Below are positions 61,360 through 64,000 of a stretch of DNA of 64,000 nucleotides, in pieces. Both the position numbers and the translations under genes were made by a program. Positions within the stretch are counted from its first letter, which is position 1. Each line of letters starts with the position of its first letter. The notes beneath the pieces are model-generated. The model was not told the DNA's origin and did not search any database. It saw nothing but the letters and a program-made list of their open reading frames with translations. The stretch is from PALSA-693 sp963834725 (GTDB lineage: Bacteria > Actinomycetota > Acidimicrobiia > Acidimicrobiales > Palsa-688): NCBI GenBank assembly GCA_963834725.1, contig CAWICN010000001.1:62001-126000 (forward strand), in the 5' to 3' direction.

Positions 61360-64000
61360 ATGGAAAGGTCGGCGCGCCAACGGTTAGATCTAACTGACGG
61401 GGACGGCAGGTGGGCGCAGCGTGGCGGGGGTGCGACCACCACCTCGGCCAAGTTCGTGCCTCCTCCCCTCCCACGCCACTGGATCCGCCGAGATCGCCTG
61501 AGTCGGCGGCTCTCGCAAGCTGTCGAGCGTCGACTCACGGTCGTGACCGGACCGCCAGGCGCAGGCAAGACCGTGCTCCTCGCCGATTGGGCTCACAGCC
61601 GCCCCAAGGCCGCCGTGGGCTGGCTGTCGGTGGAGGAGGCCGACAATGACCCCAGGTGCTTCTGGCCCCAGGTTGCCACTGCCCTGGGCGCCCAGCACGC
61701 AACGGAGCATGCCTGGGTCGACGATGGGCCGTCGTCAGACGAAGCTGGACTGGCCGACCTCCTGAGCCGGCATCCGACGAGTGACCGGCCCCAAGTGCTG
61801 GTCATCGACGACTTCCACCTCATCACCGCCCCTCGCGTGCTCAGCGCACTTGCGCGGTTGTTCCAGCACCTCCCGCCGCATATCCGGGTGGTCCTGGTCG
61901 GGCAGGGGCAGCCGAGCTTCTCGCCGCCGCGGCTCGAGACCAGCGGGGAGGCGATGACGCTCGGGGACGACGACCTGCGTTTCACCGTCGAGGAGGCGGG
62001 CGCTCTCACGGCCCTGGCCGCGGGCAAGTTCCTCGGTCTCAGCGATGTGACCGCGCTGACCCAACGAAGCGAGGGGTGGGCGGCAGGCCTCCATTTGGCC
62101 GCTATGGCCCTGGCGCATGTGGACGATTCGTCGACGTTTGTGCGCCGATATTCAGGCTCCTTCGGACCGGTCGCGGAATATCTCGAGCATGAGATGCTCT
62201 TGCGCCAGCCTCCTGAGGTCGTCAAATTCCTCCTTCAGACCTCGGTGTTGGACACTTTTACCGCCGACTTAGGGCAAGCGGTAAGTGGTCGGCCCGACGC
62301 GGGCGAGATTCTGGAGTCGCTCGCCGACCGCGGCTTGTTCGTGTACCGGCTCGACTCTGGCGAACGGAGATACCGCTATCACCGCCTCCTGGCGGATCTC
62401 CTCACAAGCCGGCTCCAACGGGAGGACTCGTCGCTGAGCCTCCACGCCCACGCCAGCGCTGCGACCTGGCTCGAGCGGCGTGGCCACCTTCGCCGTAGTG
62501 CCTACCATTTCGCCCAGGCCCAAGCCTACGACCGGGCGCTCAGGTTGCTGTTCACCGGCCTAGGTGGCGGTCCGGCCAGTGGCCATCCCGACAACGGAAC
62601 GACCCTCAGACCAGCAGGTGCACCTGGCGAAACCGGTCTCGAAGCAGACTTGGGCCGCCTGTACGTTCAAGCTGCGACTCTCCTCGCCGCCTACAGGGTC
62701 TCCGAGGCTTCCCGGTTGGTGGGCCAGCTTTGCGAGGTCACCGCCGGTGACGCGGACGGGTTGCAGTGGCGGGCCCGTATCGATTTCCTTTGGGGGATTT
62801 ACGCCGACCGGACAGCCGACGCCCCCGGTGTGCTGGACAACTGTCGATCCACGGCTGAGCTCATGGGACCGACCCTTCAATCTGCGCCAGGGTCAGTCGC
62901 GGGCACCGCAGTCAAATCCGCCTGGCTCCGGAGCGTTGATGCTGCCATTGCAGCTCATCTTCCCATCCTCACTGCCCGAGCTCAGGCACGCCTGGGCCGG
63001 CCAGACCAAGCCCGAGCGACCTTGATCGAGCATTTCGGTACCGAAGACAGAGCCGAGGCCAGCCAACCCGCGACTCTCGCCATGGTGGCGTGTAGTCAAG
63101 GGCGACTACAGACCGCTTACCGGCTGGCAAGCGCGGCGCTGCACGACGGAGAGTCCGCCGGAGTCGACGATGTCGTCATCGACGCCCGGTTGGTGCTGGC
63201 CGAAGTGCTCTTCGAGCACAATGAACTTGGCGCCGCCGAGCAACAGGTGGTGGCCGCCCTCCAGTTGGCCGGTGCGGAGGAGGCCAACTACCCGATATGG
63301 GCGGTGGAGCTCGAGTTTGTTCGGGTGCTGATCGCCCAACAACATCTCGGCGAGGCGCTCCACCGCCTTGGCCGCCTGCGCCAGGCTGAGAGACGAAACC
63401 CTCCACCTCACCACTTGCTCCAAAAGCTCAACCAGCTCGAGATCGGCTGCCGGACCAACACGGGCGACCTGGACGGCGCTCTGCTCATCGCCCGAGCCTG
63501 CCCTCCTGGCGATATCGCCAGGGTGACGCTTGCCCGCCTCGACCTGCGCTCGGGGCGCCCGGAGCGCCTCCTCGGCCGGCTCAGCCCGAGCGCATCCGCC
63601 GGCATCGCGGCCGAAATCCGACGGCTGGTACTGGTCGCCTGCGCCGAAGAGCAGCAAGGTCAAGCGGGGCGCGCCAGGGAAACGCTTAGCCTGGCGGTGG
63701 CGACCGCCCGACCCGAGCACTACGTCCGTCCCTTCCTGGAGGAAGCGCCCCAGACGCTGCCATTGCTGCGCGGAATCGCCGCGGGTCGTCCCGACGGGTA
63801 CCTGACGCAGCTGATCGGCGAGGCGGAACGGCTGGTGCCCTCGGCCGCGGTCACGGGATCAACCACCATGATCGAGCCGCTCACAGACCGGGAAAGACAG
63901 GTACTCGAATATCTCCCCTCCCATTTGAGCCGGGACCAGATAGCCGTCCTGCTGTGCGTCTCGTCCAACACCGTGAAGACCCATATCCAGGCCGTCTACC
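61360..64000 (+). CDS. MalT-type LuxR ATP-dependent regulator, cut by window end
   Basis: At least 880 residues. The start ATG has GGGAGG 6 bases upstream. Walker A GPPGAGKTVLL (near 63-73), Walker B VLVIDDFHL (near 146) and a TPR-like helical middle precede the LuxR helix-turn-helix (LTDRERQVLEYLPSHLSRDQ, SSNTVKTHIQAVY), which runs off the right edge at about residue 880. Similar in plan to the regulator at 58.2-60.8 kb but only moderately alike in sequence. Confidence 0.85.
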   Translation, partial: MERSARQRLDLTDGDGRWAQRGGGATTTSAKFVPPPLPRHWIRRDRLSRRLSQAVERRLTVVTGPPGAGKTVLLADWAHSRPKAAVGWLSVEEADNDPRCFWPQVATALGAQHATEHAWVDDGPSSDEAGLADLLSRHPTSDRPQVLVIDDFHLITAPRVLSALARLFQHLPPHIRVVLVGQGQPSFSPPRLETSGEAMTLGDDDLRFTVEEAGALTALAAGKFLGLSDVTALTQRSEGWAAGLHLAAMALAHVDDSSTFVRRYSGSFGPVAEYLEHEMLLRQPPEVVKFLLQTSVLDTFTADLGQAVSGRPDAGEILESLADRGLFVYRLDSGERRYRYHRLLADLLTSRLQREDSSLSLHAHASAATWLERRGHLRRSAYHFAQAQAYDRALRLLFTGLGGGPASGHPDNGTTLRPAGAPGETGLEADLGRLYVQAATLLAAYRVSEASRLVGQLCEVTAGDADGLQWRARIDFLWGIYADRTADAPGVLDNCRSTAELMGPTLQSAPGSVAGTAVKSAWLRSVDAAIAAHLPILTARAQARLGRPDQARATLIEHFGTEDRAEASQPATLAMVACSQGRLQTAYRLASAALHDGESAGVDDVVIDARLVLAEVLFEHNELGAAEQQVVAALQLAGAEEANYPIWAVELEFVRVLIAQQHLGEALHRLGRLRQAERRNPPPHHLLQKLNQLEIGCRTNTGDLDGALLIARACPPGDIARVTLARLDLRSGRPERLLGRLSPSASAGIAAEIRRLVLVACAEEQQGQAGRARETLSLAVATARPEHYVRPFLEEAPQTLPLLRGIAAGRPDGYLTQLIGEAERLVPSAAVTGSTTMIEPLTDRERQVLEYLPSHLSRDQIAVLLCVSSNTVKTHIQAVY

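Overview
The window is high-GC DNA from an actinobacterium, probably an uncultured soil or aquatic lineage. The evidence is GC-rich codon choice on both strands, many GTG starts, promoters with TANNNT -10 boxes, several genes whose start codon lies only 6-7 bases after the -10 box (leaderless mRNAs), and the gene families present (luciferase-like flavin oxidoreductases, Baeyer-Villiger monooxygenases, DUF7064-type proteins, APH-type phosphotransferases, MobF relaxase). No rRNA or intact tRNA is present. A tRNA-Gly 3' fragment marks an integration site.

Region 1 (1-41 kb) is a large catabolic island. It holds a lipoprotein substrate-binding protein and a branched-chain-type ABC importer whose two permeases and one ATPase are fused into a single 953-residue chain. 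It also has four metal-dependent amidohydrolases of the N-acyl-D-amino-acid deacylase family, an ACMSD-type amidohydrolase, two Baeyer-Villiger monooxygenases, two luciferase-like monooxygenases, a cupin, a MaoC-like hydratase, an HSL-type esterase and two serine beta-lactamase-fold hydrolases. Regulators are two paralogous TetR proteins, one FCD-GntR and one double AsnC/Lrp protein. Many functions occur twice, in a left block (3-10 kb) and a right block (30-41 kb), which suggests an old segmental duplication. Scars remain: a promoter copy fused to the end of a luciferase-like gene (3.3-3.6 kb), an amidohydrolase fragment (9 kb), and a belt of broken CoA-transferase, DUF35 and thiolase genes (23.4-27.4 kb). 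The most striking feature is a 16-bp inverted repeat, consensus GCAAGT-N4-ACTTGC. It recurs at about eight promoters across the island, usually exactly between a TTGACA -35 and a TAACCT-like -10. I infer that it is the operator of the paired TetR regulators and that the island is one local regulon. Its substrate cannot be named from sequence.

Region 2 (42-51.6 kb) is a decaying integrative element: the tRNA-Gly attachment fragment, an IS110 remnant, a tyrosine recombinase, an excisionase-like protein, a set of small helix-turn-helix proteins, a MobF relaxase-helicase that has lost its histidine motif and Walker B, and a VapBC-like toxin-antitoxin pair.

Region 3 (52-64 kb) looks chromosomal: small housekeeping or stress proteins, a GNAT acetyltransferase, a SnoaL-like protein, a bacterial protein-arginine-methyltransferase homologue with the double-E and THW signatures, a broken DUF2252 gene, and two MalT-type LuxR ATPase regulators facing away from each other. 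The second regulator runs off the right edge.
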